DNA of 55,137 nucleotides from Actinomycetota bacterium (GCA_027314595.1 DAHVAN010000121.1:1-55137), one strand, 5' to 3'; counted from the stretch's first letter, positions 42,397 to 54,240 are shown. The notes: generated by a model not told the origin, from the letters alone. Translations and numbers: made by a program.

Positions 42397-43704
42397 TCAT
42401 CCATCCCCCAGGTTCGCGGCGAGCCGCTCACGCAGCCGCGCGATGTCGATGTCGTGCACGCTCCCGGTGCCGCCCTGCGCCTGCGTCGTGAGGTCGAGCG
42501 CGTGCGCGGCGGCCGCGCCCATCGCCGAGCACGGCCCCATGACCCGCACGCTGGACAGCGCGGCGGCGTCGCCGTCCACGCAGCGGCCGGCCGCCACCAG
42601 GTTGTGCGCTCCCGGAAGCGTCATCGACCGCAGCGGCACGTAATGCACGTGGCCGGCGTCGAACATCTCCCAGACGTAGCCGTCCGACCTGTCGTGCAGC
42701 TCGACGGGCCAGGCGGTGCGCGCCACCGCGTCGTCGAACCGCGTGCCGTCGCGAACCTCGCCCACGGTGAGCTGGTGGACGCCCTTGATCCAGCGGGTCT
42801 GGCGGCGGCCGGGGAACCCGTAGGCGCGCACCCGGGCGTCGCCGAACGCCTTCGGGAACTCGGCGCGCAGCAGCGCTATCGCGCGATCCGCCTGGTCCCT
42901 GCCGTCGAACATCGCGCGCGCCGCATCCACGGGATCGAGCGGCGCGTCGATGTGCGTCACGTTCAGCACCGCGGTGCCGCGGCCGGGGAAGAAGAACGCC
43001 AGCCCGCCGCGCCGCAGCAGCCCGCACTCCTCGCCGCGCGCGGCGAACACCGCGTCGATCTCGCCCATTTCGGGCTTGTGATTCTCGTCGAGATTCTCCA
43101 CGATGACCTGCTGGCTGCCGTAGATGGGGCGTTCGGGCACCCAGCACGGCAGCCCGGCGAGCCAGGCGAGCGCCGCGTCGCCGCTCGCGTCCACGTAGCC
43201 CGCTGCGCGGACGCGCACGTCCCCGTACCTGGTGGCCAGGTCGACGGCGCCGAGGCAGCCGTCGGTCATCGTGGTCTTCTGCAGCACCGCGCCGGTCACC
43301 ACCTGGATGCCGAGGTCGCGCACCGTCCTTTCCAGCCAGCGGCCGAGCGCCACCTCGTTGTAGAAGACGGTCGTGGTGTGGCCACGGGAGAAGTGCAGGT
43401 CCCCGGACGGGCCGAGCTCGCGGAAAATGTCGTCGAAAACGCCGTGCGTCAGCTGTGTGTAATCCGGTGCGTTACCGAATACGCCGCAGAAAAGGCCGAT
43501 GAGTGAATGGACCATCTGACCGCCGATAAGCGGCAGCGAATCCACCAGCACGACGCTGCGGCCCAGTCGCGCCGCCTCGATCGCCGCGGTCGAGCCCGCG
43601 ATCCCAGCGCCGACGACGCACACGTCGGCGCTGACCTCATGAACGGCGCCGACGGCCTGCCTGGTCATCACGTCCAGTTTCAGTTCGGTCAGCGCGTGCG
43701 GCAT
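42397..43704 (-). CDS. FAD-dependent oxidoreductase (FAD_oxidored type)
   Basis: The 435-residue flavoprotein has an N-terminal dinucleotide fold with ADVCVVGAGIAGSTAAIEAA and LVDSLPLIGGQM. A middle domain resembles succinate dehydrogenase/fumarate reductase flavoproteins, with VDASGDAALAWLAGL. The C-terminal HNLVAAGRCVDGDAAALSS closes the FAD site. ATG 43704 has AGGAG just upstream; the open frame extends further without a ribosome site. It is the first gene of the catabolic operon and probably oxidises the imported compound or an intermediate. The substrate and electron acceptor are unknown. Confidence 0.85.
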   Translation of the reverse strand: MPHALTELKLDVMTRQAVGAVHEVSADVCVVGAGIAGSTAAIEAARLGRSVVLVDSLPLIGGQMVHSLIGLFCGVFGNAPDYTQLTHGVFDDIFRELGPSGDLHFSRGHTTTVFYNEVALGRWLERTVRDLGIQVVTGAVLQKTTMTDGCLGAVDLATRYGDVRVRAAGYVDASGDAALAWLAGLPCWVPERPIYGSQQVIVENLDENHKPEMGEIDAVFAARGEECGLLRRGGLAFFFPGRGTAVLNVTHIDAPLDPVDAARAMFDGRDQADRAIALLRAEFPKAFGDARVRAYGFPGRRQTRWIKGVHQLTVGEVRDGTRFDDAVARTAWPVELHDRSDGYVWEMFDAGHVHYVPLRSMTLPGAHNLVAAGRCVDGDAAALSSVRVMGPCSAMGAAAAHALDLTTQAQGGTGSVHDIDIARLRERLAANLGDG

Positions 43705-43889
43705 AAGGCTCCTGTTCGCGGGTCCCATGCACGCATATGCACGGGCTCGTAACTCAGCGAAAAGCACGGGTAACGCCCGTACCTTTCCATGACGGTAGAA
43801 TTTCGGACCGTATGGCCGCAAACAAAATATTCTGCTGTACGCTATAGATGTGGTTTATGCCGGCCTCGCCGGCGAGACGGGGGACCGGT
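43705..43889 (-). promoter_or_regulatory. Control region of the catabolic operon
   Basis: This 185-base gap between the LysR gene and the operon holds its likely promoter. It contains an AT-rich patch near 43825-43850, the dyad ACGGG-TAACG-CCCGT (43766-43780) and the palindrome GCATATGC (43733-43740). ATGCACG occurs twice next to that palindrome. Any of these could be the LysR-type operator; I cannot choose. Confidence 0.4.
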
Positions 43890-44831
43890 TCAGAGGCGGC
43901 GAGCGGTCTCCACGATGAGGCGGCGCAGCCACGCGTGCGCCGTGTCGTCCTCGTACTGGCGGTGCCACCACAAGGATTCGACGATCGGCTCGGGGTCGCC
44001 AGGGCATTCGAGCACGCGCAGGTTCGCCTGGGCGGCGAGCCGGCTGGCGAGGCGTTCCTGCATCAGCGCCACCCGGTCCGTCCCCGCGACGAAATACGGC
44101 ACGGACAGGTAGCTCTCCACCCGGACGGCGATCCGCGGCTGGATGTCGAGCAGCGCGAGCTGGCGCATCACGGGAACCGCCGGCGGATTCGGGTTGCTGC
44201 GGTAGTAGGGGGCCACCCAAGGTAGCTGCGCTATGTCCCGCAGCCGCAGCTTGCCCGCGTCAAGTGCCGGATTGCTGGCGTCTACCAGGCACACCCAGCG
44301 GTCACGGAACAGCTCGGCGGATCTGGTGTCGGGCAGGGCGAATCCGTGGGTGGGCGGGGCGACCATGCCGTCCACGAACCTGATGCCCTCCGCGTACTCG
44401 GTGCTCATCGACTCCCTGACCAGCCGGATGTGCAACCGGGTGCGTGGTGCCGCCTTCCTGATGGCCTGGGACAGTGCCTCACCCATCACCATGATCGTGT
44501 AGTCGGCCATGACGAGGGTGAACTCCCGTTCCGACGTCGCCGGGTCGAAGTGCGTGCTCGCGGCGAACAGCCTTTCCGCCGCGGCGCACACCCCCTCCAC
44601 CTGCTCGGCGAGCTGGGTGCCGAGCGCGGTGAGCGCATACTCCCCGCGCTCGCGGACCAGCAGCTCGTCGCCGAAGTGCCTGCGCAGCCGGGCCAGCGCC
44701 GCGCTCGCCGCCGGCTGGGTGACGCCGAGCCGCTGCGCCGCGCGGGTAACGCTGCGCTCCCGGACCAGTTCGCGCAGCGCGACGAGCAGGTTCAGGTCGA
44801 GATTTGCCAGATGAGCGACCGGTCGGGGCAT
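43890..44831 (-). CDS. LysR-type transcriptional regulator
   Basis: The 313-residue protein has an N-terminal winged HTH of the NodD-like branch: LDLNLLVALRELVRERSVTR and AAQRLGVTQPAASAALARLR. A periplasmic-binding-like effector domain follows (about 95-305). The start is ATG 44831 with GGGGAGA upstream. It lies directly upstream of, and in the same direction as, the oxidoreductase/aconitase-X/ABC operon, so it is the probable activator responding to the imported compound or an intermediate. The effector is not identifiable from sequence. Confidence 0.9.
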   Translation of the reverse strand: MPRPVAHLANLDLNLLVALRELVRERSVTRAAQRLGVTQPAASAALARLRRHFGDELLVRERGEYALTALGTQLAEQVEGVCAAAERLFAASTHFDPATSEREFTLVMADYTIMVMGEALSQAIRKAAPRTRLHIRLVRESMSTEYAEGIRFVDGMVAPPTHGFALPDTRSAELFRDRWVCLVDASNPALDAGKLRLRDIAQLPWVAPYYRSNPNPPAVPVMRQLALLDIQPRIAVRVESYLSVPYFVAGTDRVALMQERLASRLAAQANLRVLECPGDPEPIVESLWWHRQYEDDTAHAWLRRLIVETARRL

Positions 44832-45068
44832 GGTCTCCCCATCCAACGACGCTTCCGCCTCGCTGACAAGAGCCCCTCGCCGCACCGTGACGCTGCTGTT
44901 ACATGAGACGAGTGCCCGCCTTTGGCCTGGTACGTTCCACCGCCCGCAGGACGGCCCCCGCCCTCGCCCTTCCGCTTGCGGCCCGCCCTTCCGCCGCGCG
45001 GCCTCCGTGACCCGCCCCTCCGCCGCGCGACGGTTGGAATATTTGCTCTGTAATGATGTAATCAAGTC

Positions 45069-46013
45069 ATGGAAGGCAGGGAACCGCTCGACGCGTATTC
45101 GCGGATCGTGGCGGGGGTGGCCGAGCAGCTTACGCCCAGGGTCGCCAGCCTGCGGGTGCCCCGCGGCGGGTCCGCGGGCCGCGGGTCGGCGGAAAGCCTC
45201 GGCTCGGCTGTGGTGTTCACGACCGACGGCTTCCTCCTCACCAACGCGCATGTCGTCGGTCGGGCGACTGGCGGCACGGCGGCGTTCTGGGACGGGACTT
45301 CGGTGCCGTTCCAGGTGGTGGGCGCGGACCCGCTGTCGGATCTGGCGGTGCTGCGCGCGACCGGTGACACGCCCGCGCCTGCGGTCCTCGGCGAGGCCGA
45401 CGACCTTGTCGTCGGGCAACTCGTCGTCGCCGTCGGCAACCCGCTCGGGCTGGCTGGCTCGGTTACCGCGGGCGTGGTCAGCGCCCTCGGCCGTTCGCTG
45501 CCCGCGGGTCTGCATGGGCTGATCGAGGACGTCATCCAGACCGACGCGGCGCTAAACCCGGGCAACTCCGGCGGCGCGCTCGCCGATGCTCAGGCCCGCG
45601 TTATCGGGGTCAACACCGCCGTGGCCGGGGTCGGGCTGGGGCTCGCAGTCCCAGTCAACGCCACTACCCGGCGGATCGTGTCCGCGCTGATGCGGGAGGG
45701 CCGGGTGCGTCGCGCCTACCTAGGCATCGTCGTGGCCCCCGCCCCGGTCGCCCCCGCGTGGCGTCCTCGTCTGGGCGGCCGTTCCACCGGCCTGCGAGTC
45801 GCCTCGGTGGTGACCGGCGGCCCGGCCGAACGGGCCGGGCTGCGCGCGGGGGACCTGCTGCTGACAGCCGGCGGCCACGAGGTCGCGACCGCACAGGACC
45901 TGCAGCGGCTGATGTTCGCCGAGTCGATCGGGCGGCGGCTCCCCATTACCGTGATGCGCAACGGCGCCCTGGTCGACGTAATCGCCGAGCCCGCTGAACT
46001 CGTCTCGGCCTAG
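45069..46013 (+). CDS. HtrA/DegP-like S1C serine protease with PDZ domain
   Basis: The 314-residue protein has the complete triad: His61 (TNAHVV), Asp91 (DPLSDLAVL) and Ser167 (NPGNSGGAL). A PDZ domain runs from about 215 to 305 (GGPAERAGLRAGDLLL). No signal peptide or membrane helix precedes the catalytic domain, unlike most HtrA proteins, so it may work in the cytoplasm or the start may be mis-set. The upstream sequence is AT-rich for this genome and may hold the promoter. It diverges from the LysR gene. Confidence 0.88.
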   Translation: MEGREPLDAYSRIVAGVAEQLTPRVASLRVPRGGSAGRGSAESLGSAVVFTTDGFLLTNAHVVGRATGGTAAFWDGTSVPFQVVGADPLSDLAVLRATGDTPAPAVLGEADDLVVGQLVVAVGNPLGLAGSVTAGVVSALGRSLPAGLHGLIEDVIQTDAALNPGNSGGALADAQARVIGVNTAVAGVGLGLAVPVNATTRRIVSALMREGRVRRAYLGIVVAPAPVAPAWRPRLGGRSTGLRVASVVTGGPAERAGLRAGDLLLTAGGHEVATAQDLQRLMFAESIGRRLPITVMRNGALVDVIAEPAELVSA

Positions 46014-46773
46014 ACGGATTCCAACTGGTCCCGCGGACCGGGGCATCTGCGCATCTGGCCCGGTAGAACCGGGGCGGATGCGCATCTGGCCCAGAACGCG
46101 GCGCGAGCCAGTGGCTGGCGCGGGACGCGCGGGGGACGCGCGGGACGCGCGGGACGCGGGTTCGGTTAGCGGCGGTCTTCGTTGCCGTCTGCAGATCCGC
46201 GCCAGACCCGCCAGGGGCGACGCGTTCCCCGGTGACAGGCGGCCTTGCCGGAATTACGCAGCCGGGTTTGCGGCTTGCGGGCATATCTCCTGATCCTGGC
46301 CAGCGCGGCGCGGGCACGGCGCCCGCGCGCCCGTGCGTGAGGGCCGCGCGCCCCCGCGCTGATATGCCCGGAATGTCCACCGCTGCGGGCGGCGCGGCGC
46401 ACACAAGCACCGCGATGCGGCTCAAACGAGGGACCCGGATGAGCCCCAGGCCACCCGACGCGTCCCAAGCAGCCAGGATGTTCCACATTGCGTGCGCGGC
46501 AGCGCCGGCCGCGCGGGCGCGGCCCGGTCGGGCGGTTCTTTCGAGTCCCTTTGCCATTCTCGTTTCTTCCCGGAAACCCGAATAGCCAAAGGAACCGCCT
46601 GCCGTGGACGCGGTCGGCTGCGCGGGGCACGCGCAAGCCGGCCCGACTGGAGACAGCGCCACTTCCGCAAGACCCCGGTTAATTAAGGAGACCGCCGGCA
46701 TCGGGTGCGTGTGGCATTGAGCACCCAGTCCTGAGTTCCGTGTGCCGTGCCTGAGTGGCCATCGCGGCGGGAT
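46014..46773. other. 760-base region without a recognisable gene
   Basis: Several short frames exist on both strands, but none has a known domain or a convincing start. TGCGCATCTGGCCC occurs twice, 31 bases apart (46048-46061 and 46079-46092), and a GGGACGCGC-type tandem array spans about 46127-46165. It could contain an unrecognised RNA or decayed genes; I see no positive evidence for either. Confidence 0.4.
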
Positions 46774-47337
46774 CTATACGAAAGGGCGCTCCGCGCTCGG
46801 CCCTTGGCGGCGCACGCCGGACAGAAAGAGGTCCACGTCGCGGCGACTGGTCAGCCGCACGAACCGGAGGTGAGAGTTCGCCGGGGCGGCCGCGGCTTCG
46901 GAGTACCTGGCACGGTACTCGGCGTGCTTGTGCCAGGACCAGGAGATGATCGACTGTCCCGGGTCCCAGCTGAAAAAGTTCTGCCAGCGCTCGCGGTTGC
47001 CATTCCACAGTTCCTCGCGACCCGCCACCCGCCGGAACGTCCGCCAGATGACCTGCCGCGTCACGGTGTGCTTGGGGAGGTCGAGCCAGACGACGGTGTC
47101 CGCGCGCGCCCAGACGAGCGGCTGGACCGTACCGTAATTGCCGTCTATGACCCAGCCGTCCGCCGCCGCCTCCGCGCCGACGACGCGCCGGAATTCGTCT
47201 TTGGGGAGCGGTTCCCAGTCCGGCTGGTGATGGATGCCGTCCAGTTCGAGATGCGGCACGTCCAAGATGGCGGCGAGTTGGCGGGCCAGCGTGGACTTGC
47301 CGGAACCTGATATACCGACAACAGAAACCCGACGCAC
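46774..47337 (-). CDS. P-loop nucleotide kinase-like protein (topology-modulation / adenylate-kinase-like)
   Basis: The 187-residue protein opens with RRVSVVGISGSGKSTLARQL, a Walker A at residues 8-16, then LDVPHLELDGIHHQPDW. Further on are WVIDGNYG, DTVVWLDLPKHTVTRQV and a basic C-terminal half rich in Arg and Trp. This matches the small kinase-like proteins annotated as topology-modulation or adenylate-kinase-related. The substrate is unknown. I chose GTG 47337 because homology begins there; no ribosome site is evident, so it may be leaderless. Confidence 0.75.
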   Translation of the reverse strand: MRRVSVVGISGSGKSTLARQLAAILDVPHLELDGIHHQPDWEPLPKDEFRRVVGAEAAADGWVIDGNYGTVQPLVWARADTVVWLDLPKHTVTRQVIWRTFRRVAGREELWNGNRERWQNFFSWDPGQSIISWSWHKHAEYRARYSEAAAAPANSHLRFVRLTSRRDVDLFLSGVRRQGPSAERPFV

Positions 47338-47713
47338 GTTTGCGGAGCGTAACACGGAGCGGCCAGTACCGCCAGTCACTTTCCTCCCGCTGCGGGAACC
47401 CGCTCCGGGAAACCCGCAGCGGGTTCCCCCGAGGCGCCCAAGCGGGCCCTCGGAGGCTACCCCCGAGGCCGCCCGGCGGGCTCCCACCGCGCGCGCCGCC
47501 GCAGGTGCCACGCGGCGCGGCATGATCTCGCATCGCGCCCAAGATCGCAAGTCGTTGTCCACAGGCAGTGGACAAATCGGACGCGTTATCCACAGGCTGC
47601 AGACGGTTCTTACCTGGCCGCCGTCATTTCCCGCACCGTGAAAGTGCACATCGGCCGGCGGATGCCGGCGGATGGGAGCACCGCGGAGCAAGGTCCGTAT
47701 AAGGAGGACGGCG
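47338..47713. other. Region upstream of ssb with hairpin and DnaA-box-like sites
   Basis: No gene is supported. It contains a dyad GGGAACCCGCT / AGCGGGTTCCC (47394-47404 and 47418-47428) and a cluster of DnaA-box-like nonamers listed separately. The ssb ribosome site AAGGAGG is at the right end. Confidence 0.5.
47555..47594. promoter_or_regulatory. Cluster of three DnaA-box-like sites
   Basis: TTGTCCACA (47555-47563) and, inverted, AGTGGACAA (47567-47575, a TTGTCCACT) form the dyad TTGTCCAC-N5-GTGGACAA. TTATCCACA, the classical consensus, follows at 47586-47594. TTGTCCACA is the preferred box in GC-rich actinomycetes. The cluster is 120-160 bases upstream of ssb. It may be a DnaA-regulated promoter, a titration site, or coincidence. 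Confidence 0.55.
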
Positions 47714-48352
47714 ATGAGCCAGGCTAACTACATCACTCTGACAGGGTTCGTGACGGCCGAGCCCAAGCTGGGGCGTACCAAGGTCTCCGGGACGCCGGTC
47801 GCCAAGATCCGGGTGGGCTCGACGCCCCGCTGGCTTGACCGTACGACCGGGGAGTGGCGCGATGGCGAGACTTCCTACTACAACGTGAAGTGCTGGCGCA
47901 AGCTCGCGGAGAACGTCACGGGTTCCCTGCGCAAGGGCGACATGATCTTCGTCCGCGGCAAGTTCCGCACGCGGACCTGGACGGACGAGCAGCAGCACAC
48001 CAGGGTGGAGCTCGAGGTCGAGGCGGACTCCGTGGGGCATGACATGTCGTTCGGCTGGTCGCACTTCAACCGGGGTGTGCATGTGCCGCCAGAATCGGTG
48101 CGCGCCCAGGCCAACGGTGAGGCGGCCAGGCAGGACATGGCGCCGGACGCGGACGACGCCGAGTACGACGAATACGGCGGCCTGCCCGGCGATGAGGGCT
48201 TCGACGGCGATCCGGCGGCGGGTGGCCCCGACGATCCGCCGCTGGGTGCGCCGCGCCTCACCGACGATGGCGGTGAGGACACCGATGACAGCGCCTTCGC
48301 CAAGCTGACCAGGGACTTCGGTCAGCCTGCCGAGGAACCAGCGCCGCTGTAG
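47714..48352 (+). CDS. ssb: Single-stranded DNA-binding protein, paralogue without the canonical tip
   Basis: The 212-residue protein has an OB fold over its first 115 residues: NYITLTGFVTAEPKLGRTKV, then SYYNVKCWRKLAENV and GDMIFVRGKFRTRTW. The C-terminal half is acidic and Gly/Pro-rich. It ends AEEPAPL instead of the DDDIPF-like tip that recruits partner proteins in housekeeping SSBs, so this is probably a secondary SSB. ATG 47714 has AGGAGG. It stands alone, not in the usual rpsF-ssb-rpsR operon, which supports paralogue status. Confidence 0.88.
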   Translation: MSQANYITLTGFVTAEPKLGRTKVSGTPVAKIRVGSTPRWLDRTTGEWRDGETSYYNVKCWRKLAENVTGSLRKGDMIFVRGKFRTRTWTDEQQHTRVELEVEADSVGHDMSFGWSHFNRGVHVPPESVRAQANGEAARQDMAPDADDAEYDEYGGLPGDEGFDGDPAAGGPDDPPLGAPRLTDDGGEDTDDSAFAKLTRDFGQPAEEPAPL

Positions 48353-48613
48353 GGCCGCGCGGCACGAAGACCGGCCGGCACCACGCCAGGACCACGCCGG
48401 CACCACGCCAGGACCGGGCCAGGACCCGCCGGAAGGGGGGTGCCGCCCGCGGCGGATTGTCGCGCCAGGCAACCCACCCGCTGCGGGCGGCCCCCGACAT
48501 TACAGGTTCTCCGCACGGAGTGCACGTGCAGCATCTATTGTGTTACCTAGAGTTACTTGCAGTGCTGGATCAAAGTGGACGTCGGGGAAATAGAGGCAGC
48601 GACAGGCGGAGTC
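48353..48613. other. Intergenic region with short tandem repeats
   Basis: After ssb there is an imperfect direct repeat of a CACCACGCCAGGACC-type unit (about 48380-48430). A more AT-rich stretch follows at 48535-48565 that probably holds the promoter of the diguanylate cyclase gene. GTTAC occurs twice there. No gene is seen. Confidence 0.35.
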
Positions 48614-51631
<3,018 letters not shown>

Positions 51632-51679
51632 TGACGGCAGGAGGCCGGCTGGCCTGCGCGAAATGCCGCCGCGCCGCGC

Positions 51680-51716
51680 CCACCGCCCGCCCTCGGTTAT
51701 CCCGAACGGGCGGTGG
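51680..51716. terminator. Hairpin between ettA and glbO
   Basis: CCACCGCCCG (51680-51689) pairs exactly with CGGGCGGTGG (51707-51716). The loop and right arm contain TTATCCCGAACGG, the motif also seen in the 33966 hairpin. It lies between convergent genes and is a likely bidirectional terminator. Confidence 0.55.
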
Positions 51717-51746
51717 TTCCTCTTGCGCCGGATAGTGGCTGAGTGC

Positions 51747-52199
51747 TCAGGCAGGCGTGAGACCGAGGTCGCCGAAACCGCCCTGCGGGCCGGGGCCGGG
51801 TTCCGGCGCGGCGTTGACCAGGCTGTGCGCGGCCATCACGAGGTAGTCCCATAGCTGCGCGTCCACCGCCTCGTCCAGGGCAAGCTCGTCGAGCGCGGTC
51901 CGCATGTGCCGCAGCCAGGCGTCTCGTTGCGCCTCGCCGATGCGGAAGCGCGCGTGCCGCATCCGCAGCCGCGGATGCCCGCGCAGGTCGTTGTACGTGG
52001 ACGGCCCGCCCCAGTACTGGATGAGGAACAGCCGCAGGTGCTCCTCGGCCGGCCCGAGGTCCTTCGCCGGGTAGACCTGCCGCAGGTCCGGGTCGGCGGC
52101 GACCTCCTGGTAGAACCGGTGCACCAGCCGGGTGAACGTCTCCTCGCCGCCGACTGCCTCGTAGAGGCTGCGCGGCGACTGCGCGGTTTCCTCGCTCAT
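51747..52199 (-). CDS. glbO: Group II truncated hemoglobin
   Basis: The 150-residue protein has the 2-on-2 globin pattern: [20 protein letters not shown], then [28 protein letters not shown] and [18 protein letters not shown]. The proximal histidine is in RHARF. The Trp and Tyr positions match GlbO of mycobacteria, a cytoplasmic or membrane-associated oxygen-binding protein implicated in oxidative or nitrosative stress. A Pro/Gly-rich tail of about 18 residues follows. Length and context are ordinary; it is transcribed toward ettA. Confidence 0.92.
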   Translation of the reverse strand: MSEETAQSPRSLYEAVGGEETFTRLVHRFYQEVAADPDLRQVYPAKDLGPAEEHLRLFLIQYWGGPSTYNDLRGHPRLRMRHARFRIGEAQRDAWLRHMRTALDELALDEAVDAQLWDYLVMAAHSLVNAAPEPGPGPQGGFGDLGLTPA

Positions 52200-52325
52200 A
52201 ACGGTGCCAGCGTAGCAACCCGGCTAGCGCGAACGGTCCGGCCACGGCGCACGGTCCGTCCGGCCACGGCGCACAGTCCGGCCACGGCGCCCGGGCCCGG
52301 GCGGGCCCGGGCGGGCCGGCGTGGC

Positions 52326-53552
52326 TCAGGCCGCCGCCGGGTGGATCCCCGCGGTGGCCAGTGCCGCCTTGATCCTGGCGCGCATTTCCCGCTCGACCTC
52401 CCACTGGCGCAGCGGCGCCGTCTTCGCCACGATCCGCATGGTGACCATGTCGGCTGCCACCTGCTGCGCGCCCCACACCTCGGGCTCCTCGAGCATGGCC
52501 GTGCGCCAGGCTGGCTCGTTCCACATGCTCTGGGCGGCATCGGACAGCAGCGTCCTGATGGTGGACAGGTCGGCCGCGTAGGGGACCGGGAAGTCGATCA
52601 CCGCGCGCGCCCAGCCCTGGGATTCGTTGCCCACCTGCTCGATCGTGCCGTTCCTTATGTGCCAGACGACGCCGTTCACGTCCCGCATCCGGGTGATCCG
52701 CAGCGTGACAGTCTCCACCGTTCCGGTGGCGTTGCCGACGGTGATCACGTCCCCGACCCCGTACTGGTCCTCGAGCAGCATAAAGATCCCCGACAGGTAG
52801 TCGCGGACCAGGTTCTGCGCGCCGAACCCGATCGCGATGCCGACCACGCCGGCGCTGGCGAGCAGCGGCGCGAGGTTGATCCCGATATCGCCGAGCACCA
52901 TGACGCCGGCGATGGAGAAGATCACGACCGACGCCGTGCTGCGCAGGATCGAGCCGAGGGCGCGGACCCGCTGGTGGCGACGCTCGGCGACCAGGGCGCG
53001 TTCCACGCTGGCCGCGGCCGCCGCGATCTCCGCCTGGTTAGGTGTCCCGTCGGCGGATTCCCCGGCCTTGTCGGGGCTCTCCGCGACCGCGCCGTTTCCG
53101 GCTACCGCGCCGCTTTCCGCTACCGCGCCGCTTCCGGCTACCGCGCCGTTTCCGGCTACCGCGCCGTTTCCGGCCGCGCCCGCGGGCCCGGACTCTGTCG
53201 CCGGCCCGCCGCGCGAACGCCGGGCGCGCAGCCGGCCGCCGACCCGCAGTGAGGACGTCATGCCGTTCCTGAGCTGCGGCAGGATGCTGTCGGCCGCCCG
53301 CTCGGTGATCCGGTTGATCAGCCGGTGCAGCACCGCGCGGAGGACCAGGGCGAGCGCGATGACGTAGGCCACCCGTATCAGCAGATGGACCGGGCCGGCC
53401 AGGAAGTTGTCGGTCAGCGAGGCAAGCCGGCCGTTATGCGTCAGGTCCCAGACGACCCGGCAGGCGATGCCGGGACTGCTGCCGCAGTTGCCCGTCAGCG
53501 TCGTCGGCGCGTGATCCGTACCGAAGATCGCCATCTGGACGTGCCGCGACAC
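52326..53552 (-). CDS. MscS-family mechanosensitive channel
   Basis: The 408-residue membrane protein has an N-terminal helix near 50-75, then a pore-lining region with [40 protein letters not shown], the hallmark of small-conductance channels, follows, with a C-terminal beta domain. It should release solutes during hypo-osmotic shock. The segment between helices (about 125-160) is a tandem [12 protein letters not shown] repeat encoded by 18-base DNA repeats, an unusual, probably disordered insert. The GTG start has GGGAGG at good spacing. Confidence 0.9.
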   Translation of the reverse strand: MSRHVQMAIFGTDHAPTTLTGNCGSSPGIACRVVWDLTHNGRLASLTDNFLAGPVHLLIRVAYVIALALVLRAVLHRLINRITERAADSILPQLRNGMTSSLRVGGRLRARRSRGGPATESGPAGAAGNGAVAGNGAVAGSGAVAESGAVAGNGAVAESPDKAGESADGTPNQAEIAAAAASVERALVAERRHQRVRALGSILRSTASVVIFSIAGVMVLGDIGINLAPLLASAGVVGIAIGFGAQNLVRDYLSGIFMLLEDQYGVGDVITVGNATGTVETVTLRITRMRDVNGVVWHIRNGTIEQVGNESQGWARAVIDFPVPYAADLSTIRTLLSDAAQSMWNEPAWRTAMLEEPEVWGAQQVAADMVTMRIVAKTAPLRQWEVEREMRARIKAALATAGIHPAAA

Positions 53553-53590
53553 TGGAGCCTCCCTGGGGGTATGGACCGCTCCAGGCGAGG

Positions 53591-54240
53591 CTACCGGCGC
53601 ACGGCGGGACGACGGGACCGCACGCGGAACATGTGAGGGTGCTCATAGACCGCCCGCTGCGGCCGTCCGCCCCGGCAATCGCCCCGCCCGCCCCACACCG
53701 CCAGCCGCGACGGCGACGTGATCCCGGCCGAGATCAGGTGCTCGGCCGCCGCGTGGAGATCGTCGAACACGTTCTGCCTGCGGCCGAGCATCCCGTCCCG
53801 GTGCCACTGCTCGCCTTCCTCGCTGCCGCCGCGCAGCCCGGCGATCGCGTACACGCCGCCCGCCTCGACCCAGGCGAGGATGTTCGCCGAGTAGCCCGGG
53901 TCATGCTCACATCGAACCCGCCGTACCCGTAAAGGATCGTCGATCTTTCTCCCGAACGATCCGGGCTTCCCCCGGCCGGCTCCAGTATCACCAGCCAGCG
54001 GCCGTCCATGCCGGCAGCCGGCGCGTGCAGTCCGGCCACCCGGGCCGCGAACGCCTCACGCCCAGCAAGCCGCGCCCGGTAGGCGGCCCAGGCTTCCTCT
54101 TCGGCATCGAGCCATCGCCTGGTCTCGTCCGCCGTGGCGTCCTCCAGCCACCGGTAGGGGTCTGGGACGAGGTGCCCGAATAGGTCTTCTTCGAGGTCCA
54201 GGCGTCGTGCGGGGGGATACTGAGCGCGAAAGGATGCCAT
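53591..54240 (-). pseudogene. Prolyl oligopeptidase (S9A) remnant
   Basis: The N-terminal piece reads YPPARRLDLEEDLFGHLVPD and DPYRWLEDA, the start of a prolyl oligopeptidase. It jumps within about 70 residues to [14 protein letters not shown], which lies after the beta-propeller in intact enzymes. In a second frame it then continues as [20 protein letters not shown] and [15 protein letters not shown]. The propeller is deleted, a frameshift follows the GYGGF segment, and the nucleophile motif GGSNGG has decayed to GGRGDC. The catalytic domain end is missing, so the gene is dead. Confidence 0.82.

Noticed and set aside
46166-46701. Overlapping frames of 117-251 codons on both strands in the gene-free stretch
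   Set aside because: All are Arg/Ala/Pro-rich, lack good starts and compete with one another. None resembles a protein I know.
47555-47594. Chromosomal replication origin
   Set aside because: Only three DnaA-box-like sites are present, with no long AT-rich unwinding region and no dnaA, dnaN or gyr genes nearby.
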